Positions 15,963 through 24,883 of a stretch of 64,000 nt of DNA are shown here, piece after piece. The notes under the pieces were generated by a model. That model saw nothing but the letters and a program-made list of their open reading frames with translations. It made no database searches and was not told where the DNA came from. How positions within the stretch are numbered: position 1 is the first letter of the stretch; each line of letters begins with the position of its first letter. A program made the translations under genes and the position numbers. The stretch covers positions 120,554 to 184,553 of the forward strand of contig JBALVY010000008.1 of NCBI GenBank assembly GCA_036960375.1, given 5' to 3'. Origin of the DNA: CAWVSB01 sp036960375 (GTDB lineage: Bacteria; Pseudomonadota; Gammaproteobacteria; Pseudomonadales; CAWVSB01).

Positions 15963-17543
15963 ATGAGTTTATTTACTGGTGTAGAGGATCGGTTGACGAA
16001 CGCCATCAAGGAAGCTACTGATTATACTTCATGGACCGCCGCATCACAGGCGCATGATGAGCATACGGGTATGGACCGTTGGAAAGCAATGGATCAAACT
16101 CGGATGTACGATCATGTGTCTATACGTACTCGCCTCGATAAGCTTAGGATACTGCGAAGTCAGGGTGACTACCACGGTCTGTTGTTTACGCTCAACGAAG
16201 GTATTCACGGCAATATGGGAGGTATGGGGAATGCCGCCCTCTATGAGCGCGCAAAATTTGGCACCAAACAATTGATTGTCGATTATATTGACGAAATTTG
16301 CGAAACTTTGGAAATCATCGAAGATGTCGATGAGTCTGTGATCAGTTTTGCGGAAAAGCATGATTTTATCCATCGTGCCAGCCACTGTTTCGGCCGTTCA
16401 GCCCTGATGTTGAGTGGGGGCGCGATGCTCGGTAATTTTCATCTTGGTGTAGTGAAAAACCTGTTGGAAGAGGGTTTGTTGCCAAAGGTCATTTCTGGTT
16501 CCAGTGCCGGATCTATCATTGCAGCGGTCCTTGGCACTCACACGAATGAACAGTTGTTGACGCTTTTCGATTCGGTGCATCTTCGCATCGAAGCACAGAA
16601 GGAAGCTAGTTGGTTTGCTCGTATGCTGTGGAGTAAAACCCCCCAAATAGACATTAAAGACGTACGAGATTTTATTGATCGGCTGGTGCCAGATATGACC
16701 TTCGCAGAAGCCTTTGAACTGACTGGCCGGCAAATAAATATCACTGTAGCCCCCGCAGAACTGCAACAAACGTCACGGTTGTTAAATGCAGTCACCTCGC
16801 CCAATGTCCATATTCGCGCTGCAGTACTGGCATCCAGTGCAGTACCCGGTATTTATCCTCCTGTAACACTTGAAGCAAAAAATGTTCACGGTGAAAGACA
16901 GCCCTATTTACCGTCGCGCAAATGGGTAGATGGCTCTGTTAGTGACGATTTACCGGCCAAGCGTTTGGCGAGATTGTATGGCGTAAATCACTTCGTGGTA
17001 AGTCAGACCAACCCCATAGTGTTACCTTTTCTATTGGGCGCTCACAGTGATAGTGCAGTGATTCGCAATGCTTTTGATTTGGGCCACCAGACCTTTAGGG
17101 GTACCATGCGGGCCGGTCAAAAAATTACCCGTCCCTACGTACAGCGCTGGCCCCGACTGGGATTGTTACTTAATACATGGTTTTCACTCGGTGTTCAGGA
17201 TTACATGGGTGATGTGAATATTATCCCGGATTACCGATTTGTAGACCCTCGTAAATTGCTGGCAGAACCTACTGAGGACGAAGTGATGCGTCTGATTGAG
17301 GCTGGTGAGAGAGCGACCTGGCCTAAAATTGAGATGATGCGAGAATGTTCAAAAATTAGTCGTACGCTGGATGCAATATTAACGCGTATGGACGCTGTAG
17401 AGCGTGAAGCGACGGCCAGCCTGAAGCTGAGTATGAGAAGTAGTAAGCGTAGTAAATCGGCGCCAATAAAAGCTACGCCCGCTACTAAACCTAAATCCAA
17501 ATCCAAATCCAAAGTGCAATCAAAGAACCATATAGCTGCCTGA
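15963..17543 (+). CDS. DUF3336/patatin-like phospholipase with lysine-rich tail
   Basis: The 526-residue protein has an N-terminal DUF3336 region (about 1-140) and a patatin domain (about 150-350). Visible catalytic elements are the oxyanion loop GGAMLGNFHLG, the nucleophile elbow GSSAG, and the dyad Asp in WVDGSVSDD. This architecture is that of bacterial relatives of triacylglycerol lipases. The last 40 residues are low-complexity Lys/Ser/Pro (KPKSKSKSK), resembling the tail of the H1-like protein encoded next. It follows an FNR-type site and a GAGAGGAA ribosome site. It probably hydrolyses neutral lipids or phospholipids at the membrane or lipid bodies. Confidence 0.88.
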   Translation: MSLFTGVEDRLTNAIKEATDYTSWTAASQAHDEHTGMDRWKAMDQTRMYDHVSIRTRLDKLRILRSQGDYHGLLFTLNEGIHGNMGGMGNAALYERAKFGTKQLIVDYIDEICETLEIIEDVDESVISFAEKHDFIHRASHCFGRSALMLSGGAMLGNFHLGVVKNLLEEGLLPKVISGSSAGSIIAAVLGTHTNEQLLTLFDSVHLRIEAQKEASWFARMLWSKTPQIDIKDVRDFIDRLVPDMTFAEAFELTGRQINITVAPAELQQTSRLLNAVTSPNVHIRAAVLASSAVPGIYPPVTLEAKNVHGERQPYLPSRKWVDGSVSDDLPAKRLARLYGVNHFVVSQTNPIVLPFLLGAHSDSAVIRNAFDLGHQTFRGTMRAGQKITRPYVQRWPRLGLLLNTWFSLGVQDYMGDVNIIPDYRFVDPRKLLAEPTEDEVMRLIEAGERATWPKIEMMRECSKISRTLDAILTRMDAVEREATASLKLSMRSSKRSKSAPIKATPATKPKSKSKSKVQSKNHIAA

Positions 17544-17569
17544 TACAGCAGTATTCGCGGGGATTCTCC

Positions 17570-17605
17570 AATGCCTTCTATCTAACATAGGTAGAGGGCA
17601 TTTTT
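17570..17605 (+). terminator. Intrinsic terminator after patatin gene
   Basis: A 15-bp stem with three G-T wobbles (AATGCC-TTCTATCTA pairing back through TAGGTAGAGGGCATT) closes an ACA loop and runs into TTTTT. It starts 27 bases after the stop codon. Confidence 0.85.
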
Positions 17606-17817
17606 ATTGTGTTTTCAGCATGATAATTCAGGCTGCTTCCAAGAATACGCTAACCAGACTGAAAAAAGTGATCAGAAAAATCCCTACCAGGGAGACTTTT
17701 TGTCTTATGACAATAAAGCGTGGTCTTTTTCTGTTAAACATTGGTCTAATTGATATTTGTCGACTAATCTATAAAAGTAATTTGATGTTTTTCTGTTGTT
17801 AATTAGAGGATGTGAAC

Positions 17818-18312
17818 ATGGCTCAAGCGAGAAAAAAGGCTCCAGTGAAGAAAAAAGTAGTCGCCAAGAAAGTCGCAGTCAAGAAAACGGCTCCGGCTAA
17901 AAAGGTCGCCGCGAAGAAAGCCACTCCCACAAAACGCAAGGTAGCCCCAGCCGGTAAAAAAATAGATATTCCAGGTGTTAAAAAGGTTGTCGCGTCTACT
18001 GAGAAGGTTCTAGCGTCAGGTGAGAAATCTCTTGCAAAATTAGAGAAATCGCTTAAGAAATCTGTTGACCAGCTAGCTAAGCAAGAGAAGGATATGAAAA
18101 AGTCCTATAACGATACCGTTGCCGAACTCAAGCGGGTAGGCAAGGCCCAAGAGAAGTTGATTAAATCGGCGTTCAAAGAACAAGAAAATTTCTTCAGGCG
18201 GTTGCTGGAAGAAGAGAAAAATATTCTAGAGTCATTATTGAAACCGTCCAAGAAGAAAAAACCAAAAGCCAAATCAAAAGCGAAATCAAAATCAAAATCT
18301 AAAGGTAAATAG
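17818..18312 (+). CDS. Lysine-rich histone H1-like/AlgP-like protein
   Basis: The ATG at 17818 is preferred over an in-frame GTG at 17812 because GAGGA lies 7 bases before it; this gives 164 residues. The N-terminal ~55 residues are Lys/Ala/Pro repeats (KKVAAKKA type), the centre (about 60-140) is a charged helix likely to form a coiled coil (LAKLEKSLKKSVDQL), and the tail is a Lys/Ser run. Such proteins bind DNA through the basic arms; in some bacteria they act with lipid or PHA granules. The coiled coil and the lipase neighbour leave a granule-associated role open. The gene has its own terminator. Confidence 0.8.
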   Translation: MAQARKKAPVKKKVVAKKVAVKKTAPAKKVAAKKATPTKRKVAPAGKKIDIPGVKKVVASTEKVLASGEKSLAKLEKSLKKSVDQLAKQEKDMKKSYNDTVAELKRVGKAQEKLIKSAFKEQENFFRRLLEEEKNILESLLKPSKKKKPKAKSKAKSKSKSKGK

Positions 18313-18336
18313 TTCTGAGGACTGCATCAGAAGCTG

Positions 18337-18363
18337 AAATACCCGCTTAGGCGGGTATTTTTT
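18337..18363 (+). terminator. Intrinsic terminator after H1-like gene
   Basis: A perfect 10-bp stem, AAATACCCGC pairing with GCGGGTATTT, closes a TTAG loop and is followed by a T run. It starts 25 bases after the stop codon. Confidence 0.92.
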
Positions 18364-18450
18364 ATCCAGATCAATATTTAGGTGTTTTAGGGTAGAGAGC
18401 CTGTCCAGAGGCCTGGTGTTATTTGAATCGAAGCTAGTAGGGACGTTTAA

Positions 18451-20394
18451 GTGGTGACTGTGACGGATATAGAATCGGCAGCGGATTACGCCGTAAAAAT
18501 ATTGGGCAATAGAGTCGTCATGGGCTTGCCACTGGGTTTGGGGAAACCTGTTCAGTTTGTTAACGCAATTTACCGCCGGGCTAAAGCTAACCCGGAGTTG
18601 CAACTGACTATAATCACTGCATTGTCACTATCTCGACCTAAACCAGGCAGCGAATTGGAAAAACGATTTTTGCAGCCGTTTATCGAACGTGTATGGGGTG
18701 ACTATGAAGAGTTGGACTATATTCAGGATCAAGCCTGCCAGACACTTCCGCCCAATGTGACTTTGCATGAGTTCTATTTTAAGCCAGGCTCTATGGTTGG
18801 GAATAGTACTGCCCAACAGAACTACATTAGTACCAATTACACCTTTGTAGCCCGTGATATTAACAGTATTGGTGTCAATCTTTTTGCGCAAATGGTTTCA
18901 CCGTCTAATGAGCCTGCGCTAAAACATGTCAGTCTGAGCTGTAATCCTGAAGTCACCCTGGATCTCCTGGATCGCATTGAGGATAGACGCAAAGCTGGCG
19001 AGACTATTGTTTGCGTTGGCCAGTTACACCCTGGTATGCCGTATATGGCGCACGAAGCAGAAGTTGAAACGGATCGCTTCGATGTGATTGTTGATGATAC
19101 CAAAGCGCACAAAACACTATTTAGCACGCCAAATATGCCTGTAGAAATGCTGGATTATTTTGTCGGCCTAAACGCGAGTGTTTTACTACGTGATAACGGT
19201 ACTTTACAGATAGGTATTGGGGCTCTCGGAGATGCTTTGGTATATAACGCGTTGCTACGTCATAAAAACAACTTGGCATACGGGGCTGTTCTTTCAGAAC
19301 TCAATATCAGCGAGAACTATGCAGAACTCATTGCGGAGTTCGGCGGTATCAAGAAATTTTCTAATGGCTTGTACGGCTGTAGTGAAATGTTTATCAATGG
19401 TTTTTATAGATTGATTGAAGGCGGCGTAATTAAGCGGCAGGTATTCAATGATCTCGGCCTTCAGTGCAAGGTGAATAACGGTGAAATCGACCCCACAACG
19501 CTTGATGATGGCGTGATCATGCATGGTGGATTTTTTCTTGGTCCAACAGATTTTTACCAGGGACTGAAGAATTTATCTGCAGATCTTTCCAATCAGATTC
19601 ATATGAAGCGAATAAGCTACGTCAATCATCTTTATGGCGATGAGGACCTAAAAAGGGCGCAGCGCCAGCATGCACGTTTTATCAACACCGTTTTTAACGT
19701 CAATTTGCTGGGAGCGGCTGCCGCCGACCAGCTCGAGAATGGGCAGGTGATTAGCGGCGTGGGCGGGCAGTATAATTTTGTCGCCCAAGCCCATGAGCTC
19801 GAGGGTGCGCGGTCTATTCTGCTTTTGCGCAGTACCCGCACCCGAGTCGATGAAACCCTATCGAACATAGTGTGGAGCTATGGCCATACCACTATCCCTC
19901 GTCACTTACGCGATATAGTAGTCACTGAATACGGCATTGCAGACTTACGCGGCAAGCCCGACAATGAAGTAATAAAGGCAATGCTAAATATCACTGACAG
20001 CCGCTTCCAGACGAGCCTTCTGTTACAAGCTGTAGAGGCTGGAAAGTTGGAGGCGGCCTATAAAGTTCCCGAGCAATTTCGCCAGAATACACCGGAGCGT
20101 TTAGCCGAAGTGTATAAGGCTCATCGCAAAAACGGTTTGTTCCCCAATTTCCCATTCGGCAGCGACTTTACCTACACCGAAGAAAACTTGTTACAAGCCC
20201 TTGGCTGGTTGAAAAAGAAATCTAAACCAGGCTCCCTGCTTGAACTGGGTCGTAAGGCTTTACAGGAAGACGAATCCGACAGTGTACATTTCGCTGCGCA
20301 TTTACAGCGTATGGGTCTCGAAAAACCCGGCCACTGGCGCGAACACCTGTATCGTCGTTTATTATTGGCAGGTCTGAAGGCAACAGATTCATAG
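18451..20394 (+). CDS. Acetyl-CoA hydrolase/CoA-transferase family protein
   Basis: The 647-residue protein starts with GTG after a weak TAGGGA site. Recognisable elements are the FHIG-like GTLQIGIGALGDAL near residue 255 and the C-terminal acetyl-CoA hydrolase/transferase segment VISGVGGQYNFVAQAHEL near residue 435, followed by TTIPRHLRDIVVTEYGIADLRG. Members move CoA between acids (acetate, succinate, 4-hydroxybutyrate) through a Glu thioester. It is about 150-200 residues longer than classical members, with an extra N-terminal segment and a C-terminal extension after residue 520. Its neighbour is an iron-type alcohol dehydrogenase, so a 4-hydroxyacid route is possible but unproved. Confidence 0.85.
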   Translation: MVTVTDIESAADYAVKILGNRVVMGLPLGLGKPVQFVNAIYRRAKANPELQLTIITALSLSRPKPGSELEKRFLQPFIERVWGDYEELDYIQDQACQTLPPNVTLHEFYFKPGSMVGNSTAQQNYISTNYTFVARDINSIGVNLFAQMVSPSNEPALKHVSLSCNPEVTLDLLDRIEDRRKAGETIVCVGQLHPGMPYMAHEAEVETDRFDVIVDDTKAHKTLFSTPNMPVEMLDYFVGLNASVLLRDNGTLQIGIGALGDALVYNALLRHKNNLAYGAVLSELNISENYAELIAEFGGIKKFSNGLYGCSEMFINGFYRLIEGGVIKRQVFNDLGLQCKVNNGEIDPTTLDDGVIMHGGFFLGPTDFYQGLKNLSADLSNQIHMKRISYVNHLYGDEDLKRAQRQHARFINTVFNVNLLGAAAADQLENGQVISGVGGQYNFVAQAHELEGARSILLLRSTRTRVDETLSNIVWSYGHTTIPRHLRDIVVTEYGIADLRGKPDNEVIKAMLNITDSRFQTSLLLQAVEAGKLEAAYKVPEQFRQNTPERLAEVYKAHRKNGLFPNFPFGSDFTYTEENLLQALGWLKKKSKPGSLLELGRKALQEDESDSVHFAAHLQRMGLEKPGHWREHLYRRLLLAGLKATDS

Positions 20395-20395
20395 G

Positions 20396-20576
20396 GTTGC
20401 CGTAGGCACGGTTGGAATCCAGACGACGATCATTACGGTGTTGGTAGTTGGATGTTTTTCCCATTAAATTTCAGGCAGATATGGGTTTAATGCTGACATT
20501 TATGTTCTTGTGGAATATGGTAGGCGCCTCAGTATTGTTGCCTGCATTAACCTGGTTATTGCAAGCAGGTAAGTAA
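20396..20576 (+). pseudogene. Remnant of RND/MMPL transporter C-terminus
   Basis: A short frame ending at the TAA 20574-20576 reads PIKFQADMGLMLTF followed by MFLWNMVGASVLLPALTWLL, which is the last transmembrane stretch of MMPL/RND lipid exporters (pattern KFQADMG-LLxxFMF-N-LLPAL). Upstream sequence in another frame (VGIQTTIITVLVVGCF) continues the homology; removing one T from the T run at 20455-20459 joins the two frames. No longer frame precedes it, because the CoA-transferase stop lies at 20394. This is a decayed 3' fragment; most of the original gene is gone. Confidence 0.7.
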
Positions 20577-20596
20577 TTCTTGCTCCAGGAGTTAGC

Positions 20597-21820
20597 ATGG
20601 ACCCCGATTTCGTATTTCGCCTCAGGGTGATATTTTATCAGTGTATTAATTTTGTATCTAAAATAATCAGCTCGATGATGTCTCTGCCACGTCCCATCCT
20701 GTTTACAGGCCGGGACTCATCACTGCAACTATGCGAGACTATTGGTGGCTACGGTGTCTGCAAAGCCTTGTTGGTCACCGATAGCGTTCTGACCAGCCTC
20801 GGTTTGCCCGTCAAGGTTATCGAAAAACTGGAATCTGTGGGTGTTAGTGTCGTTGTTTTTGATGGTGTTGAGCCTGACCCTAAAATATCTCAGGTAGAAG
20901 CAGGCTTGCGTCTATTGGAAGACAATTGCTGCGACTCAGTCATTGCCTTTGGTGGCGGATCGTCACTCGATGCGGCAAAAATGATTGCTGCCCGCGCGAC
21001 CAACGTGACTTCAGTCGAGGCTATGACAGGCTTTTACAAGGTCCGCAATCCATGCTTACCTTTGTTTGCCATACCGACTACGGCAGGTACCGGTTCAGAG
21101 GCGACTATCGGTGCTGTGATCAGCGATGATCAATCTGGCCAAAAGAACCTTATTGTAGACCCCAAGCTTGTACCGCAATTGGTCGCACTAGACCCCTTAC
21201 TGATGTTAGGTATGCCACTGGCGGTGACTGCTGCTACCGGGTTAGATGCGTTGACGCATGCGGTTGAAAGCTATATATCACGTAATGCAACGGCAGAGAC
21301 CAGAACCTTGGGTTTACTAGCAACCCGGTTGATATTTGCTAATCTGGAAGATGCCTGTATTGATGGCAGCGATGTGGATGGTCGTCAGGCCTTATCGCTG
21401 GCCTCGTTCTATGCCGGTTGTGCTTTGACAGGCCCTGGGCTGGGATATGCCCATGGTATCGCGCATTGTATGGGAGCGATTTACCATACGCCGCATGGCT
21501 TGGCAAATGCACTGGTTTTACCCTATATACTCGACTTCTCCAAAGTTGAATGTGAGCAAGATCTCGCGGATCTGGCTCTGGCTGCTGGGGTTGGCAATGA
21601 AGATGAAGATATTTCGCTCTTGGCACAAAAATTCATCGATGCTGTGCGGGATCTTAAAAGCCGAATTGGATTGCCTGCGCAGGCAGAATTTCTACAGGCT
21701 GAGGACTTCCCGCGCATCGCCAAAGAAGCATTGCAGGAAGCACATTATTCTTATGCGGTACCGCGTTTTATGTCTGAAAAGCAGTGTGAGGTTATCCTCG
21801 AGCAATTGAAATCTGGCTAA
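20597..21820 (+). CDS. Iron-containing alcohol dehydrogenase (second paralogue)
   Basis: The 407-residue group III dehydrogenase has GGGSSLDAAK near residue 118, TTAGTGSEATIGAVI near 160, metal Asp in VPQLVALDPLL and His residues in GYAHGIAHCMGAIYHTPHGLANALVLP. An AGGAG site 5 bases before the ATG at 20597 supports this start, although family members usually begin near Met27-Met28, so the first ~26 residues are an extension. It lies directly after the transporter remnant and follows the CoA-transferase, possibly in one transcript. Alcohol or semialdehyde substrate is unknown. Confidence 0.86.
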   Translation: MDPDFVFRLRVIFYQCINFVSKIISSMMSLPRPILFTGRDSSLQLCETIGGYGVCKALLVTDSVLTSLGLPVKVIEKLESVGVSVVVFDGVEPDPKISQVEAGLRLLEDNCCDSVIAFGGGSSLDAAKMIAARATNVTSVEAMTGFYKVRNPCLPLFAIPTTAGTGSEATIGAVISDDQSGQKNLIVDPKLVPQLVALDPLLMLGMPLAVTAATGLDALTHAVESYISRNATAETRTLGLLATRLIFANLEDACIDGSDVDGRQALSLASFYAGCALTGPGLGYAHGIAHCMGAIYHTPHGLANALVLPYILDFSKVECEQDLADLALAAGVGNEDEDISLLAQKFIDAVRDLKSRIGLPAQAEFLQAEDFPRIAKEALQEAHYSYAVPRFMSEKQCEVILEQLKSG

Positions 21821-22002
21821 CCTTTTTTAGGCGCGGTATGGATGTCGGCCTATGTTTCTTTCTACTGCTTCCACGTCGCTAAGGCCGAAAGCGTGGCCGT
21901 TTAGGGGGCATCCTGACTGCTTTAAGGCATACGGCACTCAGTTCGATTGGGGTAAAAATCACAGGCAAAGCTTATTAAAGGGCCTTGTTATGATGTAACT
22001 CA

Positions 22003-22043
22003 TTGAAAGTGGGGTAATACTAAGTATAATGAGAATCATTCTT
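22003..22043 (+). promoter_or_regulatory. feo promoter with overlapping Fur box
   Basis: A -35 element TTGAAA (22003-22008) and a perfect -10 TATAAT (22025-22030) are separated by 16 bases. Overlapping the -10, bases 22025-22043 match the 19-bp Fur consensus at 15 positions, with core ATAATGAGAATCATTCTT. Iron-loaded Fur bound here would block RNA polymerase, so feoAB should be derepressed under iron limitation. Confidence 0.85.
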
Positions 22044-22070
22044 AATTAGATTACAGTAAGACTAGGCCTA

Positions 22071-22334
22071 ATGCGGTCTTTGGCGAAGAAACACTATATG
22101 AATATGAGCTTCCAGGACTTGAAAGTCGGTGATCAAGCCAGAGTGAGTGGCTTTAAGTCCTTAGACAATAGCTATCGAAATCGTTTGCTTAGCATGGGGC
22201 TGACTCCAGGTACTTTATTTGAAGTAAAACGCGTAGCTCCGCTGGCGGATCCGGTAGAAATATTAGTGCGTGGTTTTCGCCTCAGTTTACGTCGCGATGA
22301 GGCCGCCGGAGTATTAGTGGAATTGGTAGAATGA
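22071..22334 (+). CDS. feoA: Ferrous iron transport protein A
   Basis: The 87-residue protein has the FeoA SH3-like core: FQDLKVGDQARVSGF, RNRLLSMGLTPGTLFEVKRVAPLADPVEI and a final VRGFRLSLRRDEAAGVLVELV. It is thought to bind the cytoplasmic side of FeoB and modulate transport. The usual family start corresponds to Met12 (22104) or Met10 (22098), so the first ~10 residues may be untranslated; no strong ribosome site decides. It follows a Fur-box promoter, and its stop overlaps the feoB start by 4 bases. Confidence 0.93.
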   Translation: MRSLAKKHYMNMSFQDLKVGDQARVSGFKSLDNSYRNRLLSMGLTPGTLFEVKRVAPLADPVEILVRGFRLSLRRDEAAGVLVELVE

Positions 22335-24649
22335 GTCAGTTTCGCATTGCTTTGATTGGTAACCCCAATAGTGGCAAGACTACATTGTTTAATGCCCTGA
22401 CCGGTTCTCACCAGAAGGTCGGAAACTGGCCAGGAGTGACGGTAGAGAAGAAGTCGGGATTTTTTTCGCATGCAGATCATGATTTTGAACTGATAGATTT
22501 ACCCGGCACTTATTCACTTCATATTTCATATGAAGACGATTCTTTAGACCAGCAAATAGCGCAGAAATTTATACTTGAAGGTGGTGTCGATCTTATAGTC
22601 AATATCGTCGATGCCACCAGCCTTGAACGGGGTCTGTATTTAACAACCCAGCTGATGGACGCCGAAGTTCCTATAGTCATTGCTTTAAATATGATGGACG
22701 TGGCCGACAAACAGGGCATTCATATTGATCCCTATGCCTTGTCTGATTCTATTGGCTGCCCAGTTGTTCCATTAATTGCCAGTCGGGGTGAAGGTAGCGG
22801 CACGCTGGTTGATCTGGTTCATTCGCAGCTGGGTAAACAGCAAAAAATTACCCATGCACCGGTATTAAGTGCGGACCTTGCGTCGAGTCTAGCGGCAATA
22901 AAGGACGTGGTAGAAGGTGACATTACGGTAGACCGGTTTACCGCAACCGCATTACTGGAAAGAGATGATAGAATTCTTGAGACGCTCACTGAAGAAAAAA
23001 GAGTCGCTGTGCTCAACATTCTTGATGGGCTTCAATCCAGGTTGGATACCAGTACCAGCGACGAATTAATTGCCGCGCGCTATCGGTGGATAAGTACTGT
23101 CACCAAAGATGCGGTATCTCACAATAAGATTACTCGCGCGACTTTGACTGAGAATCTTGATCGTATTTTTCTTAATCGGATTATGGCCTTTCCATTGTTC
23201 CTGATGGTCATGTATACGATGTTTATGTTTACCATCAACTTCGGCGGTGCGTTTATCGATTTTTTCGATATAGCAGCGGGAGCCATATTTGTTGAACTGC
23301 CTCGTACAGTCTTTACTTCATTAGGTTTGCCGGCCTGGCTTGTGGCGGTACTGACTGATGGACTGGGTGGCGGTATTAAATTGGTTGCCAGTTTTATTCC
23401 GGTGATTGGTACCTTGTTTTTATTCCAAACCTTTCTTGAAGATTCCGGTTATATGGCGCGTGTCGCTTTTATTCTAGACCGGGTGATGAGAGTGATAGGC
23501 CTACCCGGAAAATCTTTTGTGCCGTTGGTGGTGGGTTTTGGTTGTAATGTGCCAGCTGTCATGTCCGCTCGCACTATGGATAGCCAGCAAGATCGCCTGT
23601 TGGTGGCCATCATGGCGCCGTTTATGTCTTGCGGCGCTCGCTTAACCGTATATACCTTGTTTGCCGCTGCCTTCTTTCCATCTAATGGTCAGAACGTTGT
23701 TTTTGCGCTTTATATCATCGGTATATTGTTAGCGGTAGGTTCCGGCTTATTGGTTCGCCGACAATTAATGAACAAAATGGCTAGCTCCTTTGTGATGGAG
23801 TTGCCCAATTATCATATTCCTACAGTGAAAGGATTGATTATCCACACCTGGCATAAACTGAAAGGTTTTATTTTGCGCGCAGGTAAGGCCATAGTATTGG
23901 TGGTCATCGTATTAAATGTGGTGAATTCCCTGGGTACTGACGGCAGCTTTGGTAATAGTAATACTGAGAATTCGGCCCTGTCAGCAATAGGCAAGTCGAT
24001 TACACCGGTGTTTTCACCTATGGGCATAAAAGAGGAAAACTGGCCTGCAACAGTTGGGATTTTCTCGGGTATCTTTGCCAAGGAAGTTGTGGTCGGTACC
24101 CTGGATGCTCTATATGGGTCGATGATTCGCGATGAGCAGGGTATAGAGCCAGTCGGTAGTTTTAGCGAGCAGATAGGTGAGGCCTTTGCCACCATTCCGG
24201 ACAACCTTGCTGATTTGGCGGGTAGTTTTGCAGACCCCTTAGGTATTGGTATTGGAGATCTTTCCGATCAGTCGCTGGCCGCAGCGGATCAGGAAGTGGA
24301 GGTCAGCACCCTGACCTTGATGGGCGAGTTATTTGATGGTCAGTGGGGCGCTTTTAGCTATTTACTTTTTGTACTGCTCTACATGCCCTGCGTTGCCACA
24401 ATTGGAGCGTTGTATAAAGAAGCGGGGCCTTTCTGGGCGTTCTTCTCTACCAGCTGGAATACTCTGCTGGCCTATTCTCTGGCGGTAATATGCTATCAAT
24501 CAGGTCAGCTTCAGGCTCACCCTCAAAGCGCCGGACTGTGGATAACCGCCATGTTAGCAAGCCTGGTTGTTGGTGCTATTGCCTTACTTCAGTTAGGTAA
24601 ACAGCAAGCTAAAAATTCGAACTTGATTCCAGCGGTTAATATTTCCTAG
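22331..24649 (+). CDS. feoB: Ferrous iron transporter FeoB (GTPase-permease)
   Basis: The 772-residue protein has an N-terminal G domain with GNPNSGKTT at residues 9-17, DLPGTYSL (G3) near 57 and NMMD (G4) near 120, a helical spacer, then a membrane domain with two Gate (nucleoside-recognition) repeats. Conserved motifs include GFGCNVPAVMSARTM, EDSGYMAR and a second Gate half with KEVVVGTLDALYG. It imports Fe(II) across the inner membrane. Translation is coupled to feoA through an ATGA overlap. No FeoC gene follows; the next 230 bases hold no clear gene. Confidence 0.97.
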   Translation: MSQFRIALIGNPNSGKTTLFNALTGSHQKVGNWPGVTVEKKSGFFSHADHDFELIDLPGTYSLHISYEDDSLDQQIAQKFILEGGVDLIVNIVDATSLERGLYLTTQLMDAEVPIVIALNMMDVADKQGIHIDPYALSDSIGCPVVPLIASRGEGSGTLVDLVHSQLGKQQKITHAPVLSADLASSLAAIKDVVEGDITVDRFTATALLERDDRILETLTEEKRVAVLNILDGLQSRLDTSTSDELIAARYRWISTVTKDAVSHNKITRATLTENLDRIFLNRIMAFPLFLMVMYTMFMFTINFGGAFIDFFDIAAGAIFVELPRTVFTSLGLPAWLVAVLTDGLGGGIKLVASFIPVIGTLFLFQTFLEDSGYMARVAFILDRVMRVIGLPGKSFVPLVVGFGCNVPAVMSARTMDSQQDRLLVAIMAPFMSCGARLTVYTLFAAAFFPSNGQNVVFALYIIGILLAVGSGLLVRRQLMNKMASSFVMELPNYHIPTVKGLIIHTWHKLKGFILRAGKAIVLVVIVLNVVNSLGTDGSFGNSNTENSALSAIGKSITPVFSPMGIKEENWPATVGIFSGIFAKEVVVGTLDALYGSMIRDEQGIEPVGSFSEQIGEAFATIPDNLADLAGSFADPLGIGIGDLSDQSLAAADQEVEVSTLTLMGELFDGQWGAFSYLLFVLLYMPCVATIGALYKEAGPFWAFFSTSWNTLLAYSLAVICYQSGQLQAHPQSAGLWITAMLASLVVGAIALLQLGKQQAKNSNLIPAVNIS

Positions 24650-24831
24650 CTCCAACTTTTTGTCTTACGCTACCTTTTCAGTCCGTGACCGGCGTAGTCT
24701 ATGAGGATCTTGTCTGATAAACCGTCTAGTGTACCGCTGTAGGCAGCGTCAATCTGTAAGCCCGAAAAATTTGATACCTTTCATATATCGCGACCGATAG
24801 CGGAAGAAGCAGACGTGTACTATTCTCTTAG

Positions 24832-24851
24832 CAGCAGGCATACGCCTGCTG
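24832..24851 (+). promoter_or_regulatory. Hairpin in 5' leader of DevB-like gene
   Basis: A perfect 8-bp stem, CAGCAGGC pairing with GCCTGCTG around an ATAC loop, ends 32 bases before the adaptor start codon. There is no T tail, so it is not an intrinsic terminator; it may be a leader structure or a protein site. Confidence 0.35.
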
Positions 24852-24883
24852 ATCGGTGTGTATTAACCGTGGAGAGAATAATA

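Noticed and set aside
17620..17802. 60-codon open frame in the gap before the H1-like gene
   Set aside because: No ribosome site, no recognisable family and unremarkable composition; it overlaps the likely promoter region of the next gene.
18361..18374. TTTAT-CCAG-ATCAA as a third FNR/Anr box before the CoA-transferase
   Set aside because: The essential G of the left half-site is missing and no suitable -10 lies at class II distance.
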